This document shows, in pieces, positions 18,791 through 27,042 of a stretch of DNA of 64,000 bases. The stretch is from Streptomyces brasiliensis (lineage in GTDB: Bacteria > Actinomycetota > Actinomycetes > Streptomycetales > Streptomycetaceae), in NCBI RefSeq assembly GCF_014647875.1, contig NZ_BMQA01000002.1, positions 186,001 to 250,000 on the forward strand, in the 5' to 3' direction. The notes under the pieces were generated by a model that had not been told where the DNA came from, ran no database searches, and worked only from the letters and a program-made list of their open reading frames with translations. The first letter of the stretch is position 1, and every line of letters starts with the position of its first letter. Both the position numbers and the translations under genes were made by a program.

Positions 18791-19249
18791 GTGCACGCGT
18801 TGAAGAAGACCCGCCCCCTGCGCCGGATCGTGCTGGCGAGTGCCGCCACCGTCTCCGGGATGGTCCTGCTGCTGGCGCTGAAGCCGCATACGAGCCCGGA
18901 GGCGGCGTCCGCAGTGCCGGCGCCCGTGCCGGGCAGCAGTGCGAGCGCGTCGGCCGGGACGCCCGCCTCCGGCACGAAGAGCGTCGACGGCGAGACGGTG
19001 CAGACGCGCTGGGGCCCCGTCCAGGTCCGCATCACGCTGAAGGACGGCAAGCTCACGGAGGTCACCGCGGTCACCTACCCGACGGACAACCCCCGCGACC
19101 AGGAGATCAACAGCTACGCCCTGCCCCAGCTGCGGCGGGAGGCACTGGCGGCGCAGAGCGCGCAGATCGACACCGTGTCCGGAGCGACGTACACAAGTGA
19201 CGGATACCGCCAGTCACTTCAGTCCGCGCTCGACTCGGCAGGGCGCTGA
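18791..19249 (+). CDS. Membrane-anchored FMN-binding domain protein, single domain
   Basis: 152 residues: a basic start and one membrane helix (RRIVLASAATVSGMVLLLAL), an Ala/Ser/Pro linker, and an FMN_bind domain with VQTRWGPVQVRITLKDG and the flavinylation motif SGATYTS. In this family the last Thr of S-G-A-T/S-x-T receives FMN covalently from an ApbE enzyme, encoded three genes on. It faces the outside, next to the reductase encoded just before it. GTG 18791 is the only sensible start. Confidence 0.88.
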   Translation: MHALKKTRPLRRIVLASAATVSGMVLLLALKPHTSPEAASAVPAPVPGSSASASAGTPASGTKSVDGETVQTRWGPVQVRITLKDGKLTEVTAVTYPTDNPRDQEINSYALPQLRREALAAQSAQIDTVSGATYTSDGYRQSLQSALDSAGR

Positions 19250-19308
19250 ACACTCGTGAGGCACGGCACGTATCTGTGGGCCAAGGGTCCCGTCCCCACG
19301 GAGGAACC

Positions 19309-20691
19309 GTGACCACCACGCTCGCAGGCGGACGTGCCGCCCGCCGCCAGACGATGCGCCGCATCCGCCCGCGCCGCTCCCCGGCCGTCCCGCTGCTGCT
19401 CGCCGTGTGGGCGGGCGCGCTGGGCGTGCTGGGGCTGTGGTGGCACAACACGCCGTCCATCGCGGACGACAACAGCAGGATCCTCAACGCGGGACGTATC
19501 ACCGGTCTGCTGGCCGGATACCTCATGGCCCTGGTCGTGCTCCAGATGGCCCGGGTGCCCGCGCTGGAGCGGCGGGTCGGCTCGGACCGGGTGGCGCGCT
19601 GGCACGCGATGAGCGGCCGCTACACCCTGTGCCTCGTCTTCGCGCACATCGTCCTGATCATGTGGGGATACGCGCTCCAGGCGGGCAGGTCGCTCGGCGA
19701 CATCGTGCAGCAGACGGTCGACTCCATCAACCAGCTCCCGGACATGGGCAAAGCGGCCGTCGGCGCGGGTCTGTTCGTGCTGATCGGGCTGACGTCGATC
19801 GGTGGGGTGCGCCGCCGGCTGCCGTACGACACCTGGTACCACGTGCACCTGCTGACGTACGCGGCGGTGTTCCTGACGTTCTGGCACCAGATCACCACCG
19901 GCAACGACTTCGCTGTCGAGCCCATGGCGAAGACCTTCTGGTACGGCCTGTACGGCGCCGTGACCGCGCTGGTGATCTGGTACCGGGCCATCACCCCGGT
20001 CCGGCTCAACCTGCGGCACCGGATGCGGGTCGAGGCGGTCATCGAGGAGACGCCGGGCATCGTGTCGGTGCTCATCGGCGGGCGCAAGCTGCACCGGATG
20101 GGCGCGGAGGCCGGGCAGTTCTTCCGCTGGCGGTTCCTGGCACCGGGCATGCGGTTCAGCTCGCACCCCTACTCGCTGTCGGCGGCGCCCCGCCCCGACA
20201 TGCTGCGGATCACCGTGAAGGCGATCGGCGACCACAGTGCCAGGCTGCGGGAGCTGACGCCGGGCACGCGCGTGTGGGCGGAGGGTCCGTACGGCGCGCT
20301 GACCGCCTCCCGCCGCAGCCGCGGCAAGGTGCTGCTGGTCGCGGGCGGCGCCGGCATCACCCCGATGCGGGCGCTGTTCGAGACGCTGCCCGGAGCGTCC
20401 GGCGACCTCACGCTGCTCTACCGGGCCAACACCACCCAGGATCTCGCGCTGTGGGACGAGCTGGCGGCGATCGCGAAGCAGCGCGGCGCCCGGCTGATGT
20501 ACGCGGTGAACAGCCCGGAGGGCGAGCGGCCGGACATCTCCGCGGACACCCTCCAGCGCAAGATCCCCGACATCGACCGGCACGACGTGTTCCTGTGCGG
20601 CCCGCCCGGGTTCGCGCAGACGGTGTTCGAGGCGCTGCGCGGCGCGGGGGTCCCCGCCCGCCGCATCCATCACGAGTCGTTCGAGATGTGA
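19309..20691 (+). CDS. Ferric reductase-like transmembrane flavo-heme oxidoreductase, copy 2
   Basis: 460 residues, closely similar to copy 1 over its full length: His-bearing helices (ARWHAMSGRYTLCLVFAH, TWYHVHLLTYAAVFLTFWH), FAD part FFRWRFLAPG with HPYSLSAAP, NAD(P)H part AGGAGITPMRALFE and FLCGPPGF. Same proposed role, transmembrane electron transfer from NAD(P)H. GTG 19309 follows GGAGGAACC, a strong ribosome site. The order reductase then FMN-binding protein is repeated, so the pair arose by duplication. Confidence 0.9.
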   Translation: MTTTLAGGRAARRQTMRRIRPRRSPAVPLLLAVWAGALGVLGLWWHNTPSIADDNSRILNAGRITGLLAGYLMALVVLQMARVPALERRVGSDRVARWHAMSGRYTLCLVFAHIVLIMWGYALQAGRSLGDIVQQTVDSINQLPDMGKAAVGAGLFVLIGLTSIGGVRRRLPYDTWYHVHLLTYAAVFLTFWHQITTGNDFAVEPMAKTFWYGLYGAVTALVIWYRAITPVRLNLRHRMRVEAVIEETPGIVSVLIGGRKLHRMGAEAGQFFRWRFLAPGMRFSSHPYSLSAAPRPDMLRITVKAIGDHSARLRELTPGTRVWAEGPYGALTASRRSRGKVLLVAGGAGITPMRALFETLPGASGDLTLLYRANTTQDLALWDELAAIAKQRGARLMYAVNSPEGERPDISADTLQRKIPDIDRHDVFLCGPPGFAQTVFEALRGAGVPARRIHHESFEM

Positions 20692-20729
20692 GCGACGGGA
20701 AACCCACGGGAATCAGGAGATTCGGTCGG

Positions 20730-21491
20730 ATGAGGAAGAGCCATCCCCTACGGCGCATCGTGCTGGCCACCGCCGCCACCGTGTCCGGGGTCGTCCTGCT
20801 GCTGTCGCTGAAGCCGGCCTCGGACCCGGCCTCCGCGTCGGCCGCGGCCCCGCAGCAGCCGGCGGCCGGGCAGGAGGCACCGCAGGGCGGTGCGCAGGCC
20901 GCCGGGGCCACGGTGACCGGTGACGTGGCCCAGACCCAGTACGGGGCCGTGCAGGTACGGCTGACCGTCAGCAACGGGAAGATCACCAAGGCCGAGGCCG
21001 TCCAGGCGCCCGAGGGCGGCACCAGCGACCAGAAGACCGCCCTCGCCGTACCCAGGCTCAACCAGGAGGCGGTGGCCGCGCAGAGCGCGCGGATCGACGC
21101 CGTGTCCGGAGCGACGTACACCAGCAACGGCTACAAACAGTCGCTCCAGTCCGCGCTGGACCAGGTGCGGGCGGCGGCCGACGCCTCGTCGGCACCGGCG
21201 TCCTCGGCACCCGCCGCCTCCCGGACACTCACCGGCAAGGTCGCACAGACCCAGTACGGGGCCGTGCAGGTACGGCTGACCGTCAGCAACGGGAAGATCA
21301 CCAAGGCCGAGGCCGTCCAGGCGCCCGAGGGCGGCACCAGCGCCCAGAAGACCGCCCTCGCCGTACCCAGGCTCAACCAGGAGGCGGTGGCCGCGCAGAG
21401 CGCGCGGATCGACGCCGTGTCCGGAGCGACGTACACCAGCAACGGCTACAAACAGTCGCTCCAGTCCGCGCTGGACCAGGCCGGTGGCTGA
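20730..21491 (+). CDS. Membrane-anchored FMN-binding protein with two tandem FMN_bind domains
   Basis: 253 residues: N-terminal membrane helix (RRIVLATAATVSGVVLLL), Ala/Gln-rich linker, then two FMN_bind domains, each with VAQTQYGAVQVRLTVSNG and the flavin attachment motif SGATYTS. The two domains are almost identical at DNA level (235 bp with one difference, see repeat). It could carry two covalent FMN groups as a short relay outside the membrane. Start ATG 20730 has AGGAG about ten nt upstream. It overlaps the ApbE gene by 8 nt. Confidence 0.88.
   Translation: MRKSHPLRRIVLATAATVSGVVLLLSLKPASDPASASAAAPQQPAAGQEAPQGGAQAAGATVTGDVAQTQYGAVQVRLTVSNGKITKAEAVQAPEGGTSDQKTALAVPRLNQEAVAAQSARIDAVSGATYTSNGYKQSLQSALDQVRAAADASSAPASSAPAASRTLTGKVAQTQYGAVQVRLTVSNGKITKAEAVQAPEGGTSAQKTALAVPRLNQEAVAAQSARIDAVSGATYTSNGYKQSLQSALDQAGG
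20931..21480 (+). repeat. Near-perfect direct repeat within the double FMN-binding gene
   Basis: The blocks 20931-21165 and 21246-21480 are 235 bp long, 315 bp apart, and differ by a single base (GAC versus GCC, Asp to Ala). Silent sites are unchanged, which means the duplication is very recent or is being kept uniform by gene conversion. Confidence 0.92.
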
Positions 21492-22284
21492 CGCGGTGGC
21501 GGAGCCGGCGGAGGCTCCCGCCGCCGTGCGGCACGCGGAGGAGGTCATGGGGACCGTCTTCTCCTTCGACGTCCGCGGCGGGGAATCCGCGGTCGTGCGG
21601 ACCGCACTGGCCGAGGCGGTCGCCGGGCTGCACCGGGTGAACGAGGTGTTCAGCACGTACCGCGAGGACAGCCAGGTGTCCCGGCTGGCGCGCGGCGAGC
21701 TGACCGTGGCCGAGTGCGATCCCGAGGTCGCCCAGGTGCTGGAGCTGGCGGCCGAGGCGGAGCGCGTCAGCGAGGGGTGGTTCAGCACGACGTACCGCGG
21801 GTCGCTCGATCCGACCGGCATCGTCAAGGGCTGGGCCGCCGAGCGGGCCGCGCGAGAGATCGCGTCGGTCGGGGTGAGCGGGGTGAGCGTCAACGGCGGC
21901 GGGGACGTCCAGATGTTCGGCACGCCTGAGCCGCACCGGCCGTGGCGGGTGGGCGTGTCGGATCCGCTGCGGCCGGGCGGGCTCGCGGCGGTGATCTCGG
22001 CGGCCGGGGTGGACCGGTTGGCGGTCGCCACGTCGGGTACGGCGGAGCGCGGGGCGCACATCGTGGATCCGCGCACGGGTCGGCCGGCGATCACGGACCT
22101 GGTCGCGGCGACGGTGGTGGCACCGCTTCTGACCTGGGCGGACTGCTGGGCCACGGCCGCGTTCGCGATGGGCTCGCGTGAGGGGCTGGCGTGGCTGGAG
22201 TCCCTGCCGGGGGTGGAGGCGCTGCTGATCACGGCGGGCGACGAGGTGCGGTGCACCGGAGGGCTCGCGGCGCGGCTGGGGTGA
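21484..22284 (+). CDS. apbE: FAD:protein FMN transferase
   Basis: Attaches FMN from FAD to the Thr of SGATxT motifs on extracytoplasmic flavoproteins. 266 residues with MGTVFSFDV, VNEVFSTYREDSQVSRL, DPTGIVKGWAAERA, SVNGGGDVQ, ATSGTAERGAHIVDPRTGRP and the Mg-binding stretch TWADCWATAAFAMG, all typical of ApbE. No signal peptide is evident, so it may act before export or by an unusual route. GTG 21484 lies inside the end of the preceding gene. Its substrates are almost certainly the two FMN-binding proteins in the same operon. Confidence 0.93.
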   Translation: MADAVAEPAEAPAAVRHAEEVMGTVFSFDVRGGESAVVRTALAEAVAGLHRVNEVFSTYREDSQVSRLARGELTVAECDPEVAQVLELAAEAERVSEGWFSTTYRGSLDPTGIVKGWAAERAAREIASVGVSGVSVNGGGDVQMFGTPEPHRPWRVGVSDPLRPGGLAAVISAAGVDRLAVATSGTAERGAHIVDPRTGRPAITDLVAATVVAPLLTWADCWATAAFAMGSREGLAWLESLPGVEALLITAGDEVRCTGGLAARLG

Positions 22285-22649
22285 GACCACGGCCTCATGA
22301 CATCGCGTTTCTATACTTTCTCCCAGAAACCCCATCCAAATTCCATCCTGAGACGTATCTCCAGTGCAGCGAGTTTCAGGAGGAACGCATTTCGATCTTC
22401 AGCCATCTGCTGCCGGCCAAGCACCGGGACGACTTCCGGCACACGTCGGGACACGACGACGGCTCCCGCCACGGACCGGCATGACGACCGGCACGACCAC
22501 GGCCGCGGCCACGGCGACCGCCACGGGCACGACTACGGCGACCGCCACGGACACGGACACGACGGGTACTGATTGCCCACCACTGCTGAGCGGGCCGGAG
22601 CGGGCAGGCCCCGGTCCGTCTCACCGTCCAGCCACGAGGAACCCGTGTC
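22285..22649 (+). other. Gene-free region upstream of the ABC exporter, with AT-richer part and His codon runs
   Basis: 365 nt between apbE and the ABC exporter. 22300-22400 is markedly richer in A+T than its surroundings and probably holds a promoter. A perfect AGGAGG is at 22378-22383. From 22430 to 22570 the sequence is a run of CAC/GAC/GGC/CGC codons that is His-rich in two different frames (see the pseudogene entry). Confidence 0.6.
22389..22572 (+). pseudogene. Possible frame-broken gene for a small His-rich protein
   Basis: Five nt after a perfect AGGAGG, an ORF beginning with ATT reads ISIFSHLLPAKHRDDFRH then SGHDDGSRHG and stops at 22484. The neighbouring frame continues the same composition, DRHDDRHDHGRGHGDRHG then HDYGDRHGHGHDGY, to a stop at 22572. 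Joined by one frameshift near 22478 they form a roughly 60-residue protein with a tail in which nearly every third residue is His, which suggests metal binding. Either the gene is broken, or the longer frame from ATG 22297 (91 codons) is used. I could not decide; a chance GC-rich codon run is also possible. Confidence 0.35.
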
Positions 22650-24485
22650 ATGACGCATGTCCTACGGCGGCTGCTGTCGGTGGCCGAGACGTCCGACGCC
22701 GTGGTGGCGGCCGCGCCCGCGGTCGCCCCGCGCGAGGTGTTCAGGCGGTTCTGGCCCTACACGCGTGGTGGCCGCCGCTGGTTCGTGCCCGTCGTGCTCT
22801 TCAGCCTGATCGGTCCGGCCCTCGACGCCGGGGAGATCTGGCTCTTCAAGGTCGTGGTGGACGACGTCCTCGTCCCCCGTGACCTCCATCCGCTGTTGTG
22901 GATCGCCCCGGTCTTTCTGGGGCTCGTCGTGGCTTCCGGCGTTCTGGGGTTCGCCGACGACGTGACGTCCACCTGGGTCGGCGAACGCTTCCTGCTCAAG
23001 CTCCGCTCCGATGTGTTCCGGCACGTCCAGGGACTGTCGCTCGGGTTCTTCGAACGCCGGCGACTCGGGGACGTGCTGTCGCGGGTCACGGGCGACGTCG
23101 ACGCGGTCGAGACGTTCCTGCTGTCCGGGGTGGCGGACGCCCTCTACTACCTGATCAGCCTGGGCGTCTTCCTCGGCCTGCTGTTCTACCTCCAGTGGGA
23201 CCTCACTCTCCTCGCCCTCGTCGTCGTACCGCTGTTCTGGGGCACGGCCCGGCACTTCTCCCGGCTGGCCAAGACGGCGTCGCGGGAGCGCAGGCGGCGC
23301 GGCGGATCGATCAGCGCGATCGCCGAGGAGTCGCTGAGCAATGTCGCGCTGGTGCAGGCGTACAACCGGCAGGGGTGGGAGGAGCGCCGGTTCGAGCGGG
23401 AGAACATCGGCAGGTTCCGGGCGGCCATGGCCTCGGCGCGGATCCGGGGCGTCTACGGACCGATCGTCGAGATCATCGAGGTGTCCGGCGGCCTCGCGGT
23501 GATGGGCCTGGGTACCTGGAAGCTGGCGCAGGGTCAGCTCACGCTGGGCGGGCTGCTGGTCTTCCTGGCGCTGATCGGCAAGCTGTACGGCCCGGTCCAT
23601 GGCCTCTCCGGCCTGGGCACGAGCTTCTACACGGCGTCCGCCTCGGCCGAGCGGATCATCGAGCTGCTGGACCAGCGGCCCCAGGTCGCCGAGTCCCCGG
23701 CCGCCCGGCGGATCGGCCGGGCGCGGGGTGACGTCGAGTTCGACGGCGTCGGCTTCCGCTATCCCGGCACCTCGTCCTGGGCCCTGTCGGACGTCTCGTT
23801 CCATGTCGCACCGGGCGAGACGCTGGCGCTGGTCGGGGCCAGCGGGGCCGGCAAGTCGACGGTCTCGAAACTGCAGTTGCGCTTCTACGACCCCGACCGG
23901 GGAGCGGTCCGCCTCGACGGGACGGATCTGCGGAGCCTGCGGCTGTCCGACGTCCGGGAGAACGTCGCGGTCGTCCTGCAGGAGACGCTCGTCTTCCACG
24001 GCAGCGTGCGGGACAACATCGCCTACGGCCTGCCGGGCGCGACCGAGGGCGAGATCGTCGCGGCGGCGCGCGCGGCGGACGCGCACGAGTTCGTCGAGCG
24101 GCTCCCGGAGGGCTACGACACGCTGGTCGGCCAGCGCGGCCGGACGCTCTCCGGCGGCCAGTGCCAGCGCCTGGCGATCGCCCGCGCGATGATCAGGGAC
24201 GCGCCCGTGCTGCTGCTCGACGAACCGACCACGGGGCTCGACGTCCGCTCGGGCAGGCGGATCATGGACCCGCTGCGCCGGCTGATGGCCGGGCGGACGA
24301 CCATCGTCATCTCGCACAATCTGCTGACCGTCCGGGACGCCACCCGCATCGTGGTGCTCGACCACGGCCGGATCGTCGAGCAGGGCACCCACGACGACCT
24401 GCTCGCACGCGACGGAACATACGCCCGACTGCACCGCTTGAACGCCATGACCGGGCCCACATCGAACGGGAAGGTCCTGTCGTGA
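22650..24485 (+). CDS. ABC exporter, fused membrane and ATPase domains (type IV half-transporter)
   Basis: 611 residues. Six membrane helices occupy about residues 35-320 (exporter fold with the ERRRLGDVLSRVTGDVDAVE coupling region), then an ATPase domain with Walker A GASGAGKST, signature LSGGQCQRLAIARAM, Walker B PVLLLDEPTTGLD and switch His in VISHN. It acts as a homodimer and exports lipid, peptide or drug; substrate unknown. GAGGAA eight nt before ATG 22650 is the ribosome site. Its stop overlaps the start of a kinase pseudogene (GTGA), a gene pair that would originally have been coupled. Confidence 0.92.
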   Translation: MTHVLRRLLSVAETSDAVVAAAPAVAPREVFRRFWPYTRGGRRWFVPVVLFSLIGPALDAGEIWLFKVVVDDVLVPRDLHPLLWIAPVFLGLVVASGVLGFADDVTSTWVGERFLLKLRSDVFRHVQGLSLGFFERRRLGDVLSRVTGDVDAVETFLLSGVADALYYLISLGVFLGLLFYLQWDLTLLALVVVPLFWGTARHFSRLAKTASRERRRRGGSISAIAEESLSNVALVQAYNRQGWEERRFERENIGRFRAAMASARIRGVYGPIVEIIEVSGGLAVMGLGTWKLAQGQLTLGGLLVFLALIGKLYGPVHGLSGLGTSFYTASASAERIIELLDQRPQVAESPAARRIGRARGDVEFDGVGFRYPGTSSWALSDVSFHVAPGETLALVGASGAGKSTVSKLQLRFYDPDRGAVRLDGTDLRSLRLSDVRENVAVVLQETLVFHGSVRDNIAYGLPGATEGEIVAAARAADAHEFVERLPEGYDTLVGQRGRTLSGGQCQRLAIARAMIRDAPVLLLDEPTTGLDVRSGRRIMDPLRRLMAGRTTIVISHNLLTVRDATRIVVLDHGRIVEQGTHDDLLARDGTYARLHRLNAMTGPTSNGKVLS

Positions 24486-25044
24486 GCGGCCCCGTTCCTC
24501 CGCCGCCCCTCGCACCGGACACGAAACCGGTCCCGGGCTACGAGGTCCTGGCACACCTGACCCGCACCGGCCGGCTCGACGTCTACGACGCCTGGAGCGA
24601 GGAGCGGGCCTGCTCCGTGCTCGAGGCGACGCGTCCCGACTGCAGGGGTGAACAGCGGCTCGCCGCGGTCACGCGAAGGTGCTGGACCTGAGCGCCGCGC
24701 GATCACCCGGGCCCGCGCCCACCGGGCTGGGCACGTTCTGCTGCCGCTCGCCGGAACAGGCCCGCGGCGAACCGCTCACGGCCGCCGACCTGTGGGACAT
24801 CGGCATGGCGTTGTTCGAGGTCGCCGGCGGCGCGATGCCGTTCGACTTCGCCGACAGCAGGGACGAGTCGTACGACGGTGTCGGCCGATACCCGCCGCCG
24901 GAGCGGACCGCCCCGCCGATCGCGTCCCGCCGCCGGATGCCGGCCCCTCTCGCCGCCGTCGTCGACGCCTGTCTCCAAGGCGATGCAGCCGCCCGGCCCA
25001 CGGTCGCAGAACTGCGGGCGACGCTGTCGGCGGCTTCCGTCTGA
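24482..25044 (+). pseudogene. Decayed serine/threonine protein kinase gene (internal deletion and frameshift)
   Basis: The GTG at 24482, overlapping the exporter stop, starts a kinase N-lobe (PGYEVLAHLTRTGRLDVYD) that runs to about 24670. The C-lobe then resumes in another frame: AKVLDLSAARSPGP (the DFG-like DLS), GTFCCRSPEQARGEPLTAAD, LWDIGMALFEVAGG, CLQGDAAARPTVAELRA, ending 25044. Roughly 100 codons that should hold the alpha-C helix and the HRD catalytic loop are missing at the junction. The product is therefore dead as a kinase. The downstream part could be translated from ATG 24679. Confidence 0.75.
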
Positions 25045-25056
25045 GACCCGCCGGGT

Positions 25057-25824
25057 TCATGTCTCCGGAGCCACGACATGCCCCGTCTCCAGCCCGGCCG
25101 TGGCGAGGACGGTGCCGTCGGCGGTGGTCAGCCGGACGCCGGAGAGCGCATCGGGGTCTACGGTGGCCTTCGCTCCCCACTCGCCCTGCCCCGCGCTCAT
25201 GGTGAAGTCGCCGACGCGGAACGTCGTACCGTCGCGGAGTTCGAGGAAGCAGGTGACCTGGCCGTTGTACGGGGTGCCCCGGCCGGTGAGGTCGACGGAC
25301 ATGAAGATCCAGCCGGGGGTACCGGGGTGTGCGTAGACCTCGCCGACGTGCTGGTCCTTGGCGCCGGGCGGGGTGAAGTCCCCCAGCAGCATGGGCTCGC
25401 TCGCGACGGCGGGCGGGGGCGAGGCCGTGATCGCCTCGACGCCCGTGGAGATCCCCCAGCCGGCCAGCCCGAAGGCGACCGCGAACGCCGTCGCGAGCGC
25501 GGCGAGCCGCAGCCGGGCCCGGCGGGCGTGACCGCGCAGACCTTGACGCAGGGAGGCGGACGCCTGCCCGGCCCGCTCGTGCGCCACCGCGTTCTCTGTG
25601 AGGCGGCGCGCCACCCGGGCCTCGAAGCCGGGCGGCGGTTCGCGGTCCGGCAGCAGGCCGATCAGCCGGTCGCCGACGAGGGTCAGCTGCTCGACGTACT
25701 CCCTGCACTCGGCGCACCGCTCCAGATGCGCGACCGCCTCGGCCCGCTGACGGCCGGGCAGCACACCCAGCGCCAGCTCGGCGGCGAGCTCCCGCATCTT
25801 CTCGCAGTTCATGTCACTGGGCAT
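25057..25824 (-). CDS. Anti-sigma factor with zinc-binding N-terminus (RskA/ZAS type)
   Basis: 255 residues. The N-terminal anti-sigma domain carries His33-x3-Cys37-x2-Cys40 (VAHLERCAECREYV) of the ZAS family; one membrane helix follows at about 105-127 (ALATAFAVAFGLAGWG), then an extracytoplasmic domain resembling the RskA C-terminal region. It should hold the partner sigma factor at the membrane until proteolysis or another signal releases it. ATG 25824 overlaps the sigma gene by 11 nt, which indicates coupling. Confidence 0.88.
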   Translation of the reverse strand: MPSDMNCEKMRELAAELALGVLPGRQRAEAVAHLERCAECREYVEQLTLVGDRLIGLLPDREPPPGFEARVARRLTENAVAHERAGQASASLRQGLRGHARRARLRLAALATAFAVAFGLAGWGISTGVEAITASPPPAVASEPMLLGDFTPPGAKDQHVGEVYAHPGTPGWIFMSVDLTGRGTPYNGQVTCFLELRDGTTFRVGDFTMSAGQGEWGAKATVDPDALSGVRLTTADGTVLATAGLETGHVVAPET

Positions 25825-26458
25825 GATCGCCTCGCTCCGGAGACGCGAGCGTGGTCCGCAGTTTCGCCATCGCCGTCCTGATCCGCGTCTTGGCGGTACC
25901 CAGCGGGATCTGCTCCGCGTCGGCGACCTGCTGGGCCGTCATTCCGTAGATACCCGCCATCACCAGCGCACGGGCCTGTTCCCTGGGCAGCCGCGCCACC
26001 GCGGCCCTCAGCCGCGACGAGGCCTCGTCGGCCAGCGCCCACTGCTCGGGGGTCTCGGTGGCGACGCCGAGCAGGGTGTCGAGATCCTCGGGTGCCACCG
26101 GAGCCGCCCGCCGTGCCCGGACGGCGTCGATGGCGAGGTTGTGCGCGATGGTCGTCAGCCAGGTCGTGACCGACCCGCGACGCGAGTCGTAGATCTGGGC
26201 GTGCTGCCACGCGCGCTCGAACGTCTGCTGGGCGACGTCCTCGGCGAGCTGCGGGTCCCCGGTGACTGCCATGGCCACACCGAACACCCTGTCCTGGAAC
26301 CTCCGTACGAAGGTGACCGCGAGTTCCGGATCACCGGTGGCCAGCCCGGACAGCAATGCCTCGTCCGGGAGACGGCCCTCGGGGAACCGGAGACCCGACA
26401 CACTTCTGTATACGGACGACAGCCGCCAGGGGATTGCCCGCTCGCCGCGGAAGATCAC
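25814..26458 (-). CDS. ECF sigma factor (SigK-like)
   Basis: 214 residues. Region 2: VTFVRRFQDRVFGVAMAVTG and DVAQQTFERAWQHAQIYD with the -10 recognition helix RGSVTTWLTTIAHNLAID. Region 4: LRAAVARLPREQARALVMAGI and the helix-turn-helix MTAQQVADAEQIPLGTAKTRI. Paired with the ZAS anti-sigma factor just downstream. Start given as GTG 26458; because no ribosome site is visible, a leaderless message or a later start cannot be excluded. It faces away from argR. Target genes unknown. Confidence 0.9.
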   Translation of the reverse strand: MIFRGERAIPWRLSSVYRSVSGLRFPEGRLPDEALLSGLATGDPELAVTFVRRFQDRVFGVAMAVTGDPQLAEDVAQQTFERAWQHAQIYDSRRGSVTTWLTTIAHNLAIDAVRARRAAPVAPEDLDTLLGVATETPEQWALADEASSRLRAAVARLPREQARALVMAGIYGMTAQQVADAEQIPLGTAKTRIRTAMAKLRTTLASPERGDHAQ

Positions 26459-26498
26459 ATTCCTATTGTCCGTCGCCGGGCCGGGACCCGCACGGGGC

Positions 26499-27035
26499 TC
26501 AGTGACCGTTCTGCGCGAGCCTCAGCAGATGGTCGGCCAGCCCCTGGCCGCCGGTCGGGTTCCGGCTGATCAGCAGCAGGGTGTCGTCACCGGCGATCGT
26601 GCCCAGGATGTCGTGCAGTTCCGCCTGGTCGATCGCCGAGGCGAGGAACTGCGCCGCGCCCGGAGGCGTGCGCAGGACCACGAGGTTCGCCGAGGCCTCC
26701 GCGGAGATCAGCAGCTCCTGGGAGAGCCGCCGCATCCGCTCCTCCTTCGCCGACTCCCCCAGCGGGGCGCGCGGCGTGCGGAACCCGCCCTCGCTCGGCA
26801 CGGCGTAGATCAGATCGCCGTCATTGTTGCGGATCTTCACCGCGTTCAGCTCGTCCAGATCCCGGGAGAGCGTCGCCTGGGTGACGTTCAGCCCGTCGTC
26901 GGCGAGCAGTTTCGCCAGCTGGCTCTGCGACCGCACCGGCTGCCGGTTGAGGATGTCCACGATCCGGCGGTGCCGTGCCGTGCGGGTCTGCGGCAGGGCC
27001 GGCCCGGCCTGCCCGTGGTCCTGCGCCTGGGTCAT
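26499..27035 (-). CDS. argR: Arginine repressor ArgR
   Basis: 178 residues: an N-terminal winged helix ([34 protein letters not shown]) and a C-terminal hexamerisation/arginine-binding domain with [17 protein letters not shown]. Arginine-bound hexamers bind tandem ARG boxes. It is the last gene of argCJBDR, starting 7 nt after argD, and would control its own operon and argGH through the boxes at 31336-31372 and 13578-13615. ATG 27035 matches the family start. Confidence 0.96.
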   Translation of the reverse strand: MTQAQDHGQAGPALPQTRTARHRRIVDILNRQPVRSQSQLAKLLADDGLNVTQATLSRDLDELNAVKIRNNDGDLIYAVPSEGGFRTPRAPLGESAKEERMRRLSQELLISAEASANLVVLRTPPGAAQFLASAIDQAELHDILGTIAGDDTLLLISRNPTGGQGLADHLLRLAQNGH

Positions 27036-27042
27036 CGTCGTC

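Noticed and set aside
22478..22640. Thr/Ala-rich ORF (TTGTTTAAATATAT type) from ATG 22481
   Set aside because: It is the third frame of the CAC/GAC/GGC codon run; its low-complexity Thr/Ala sequence has no start signal and overlaps the ribosome site of the exporter.
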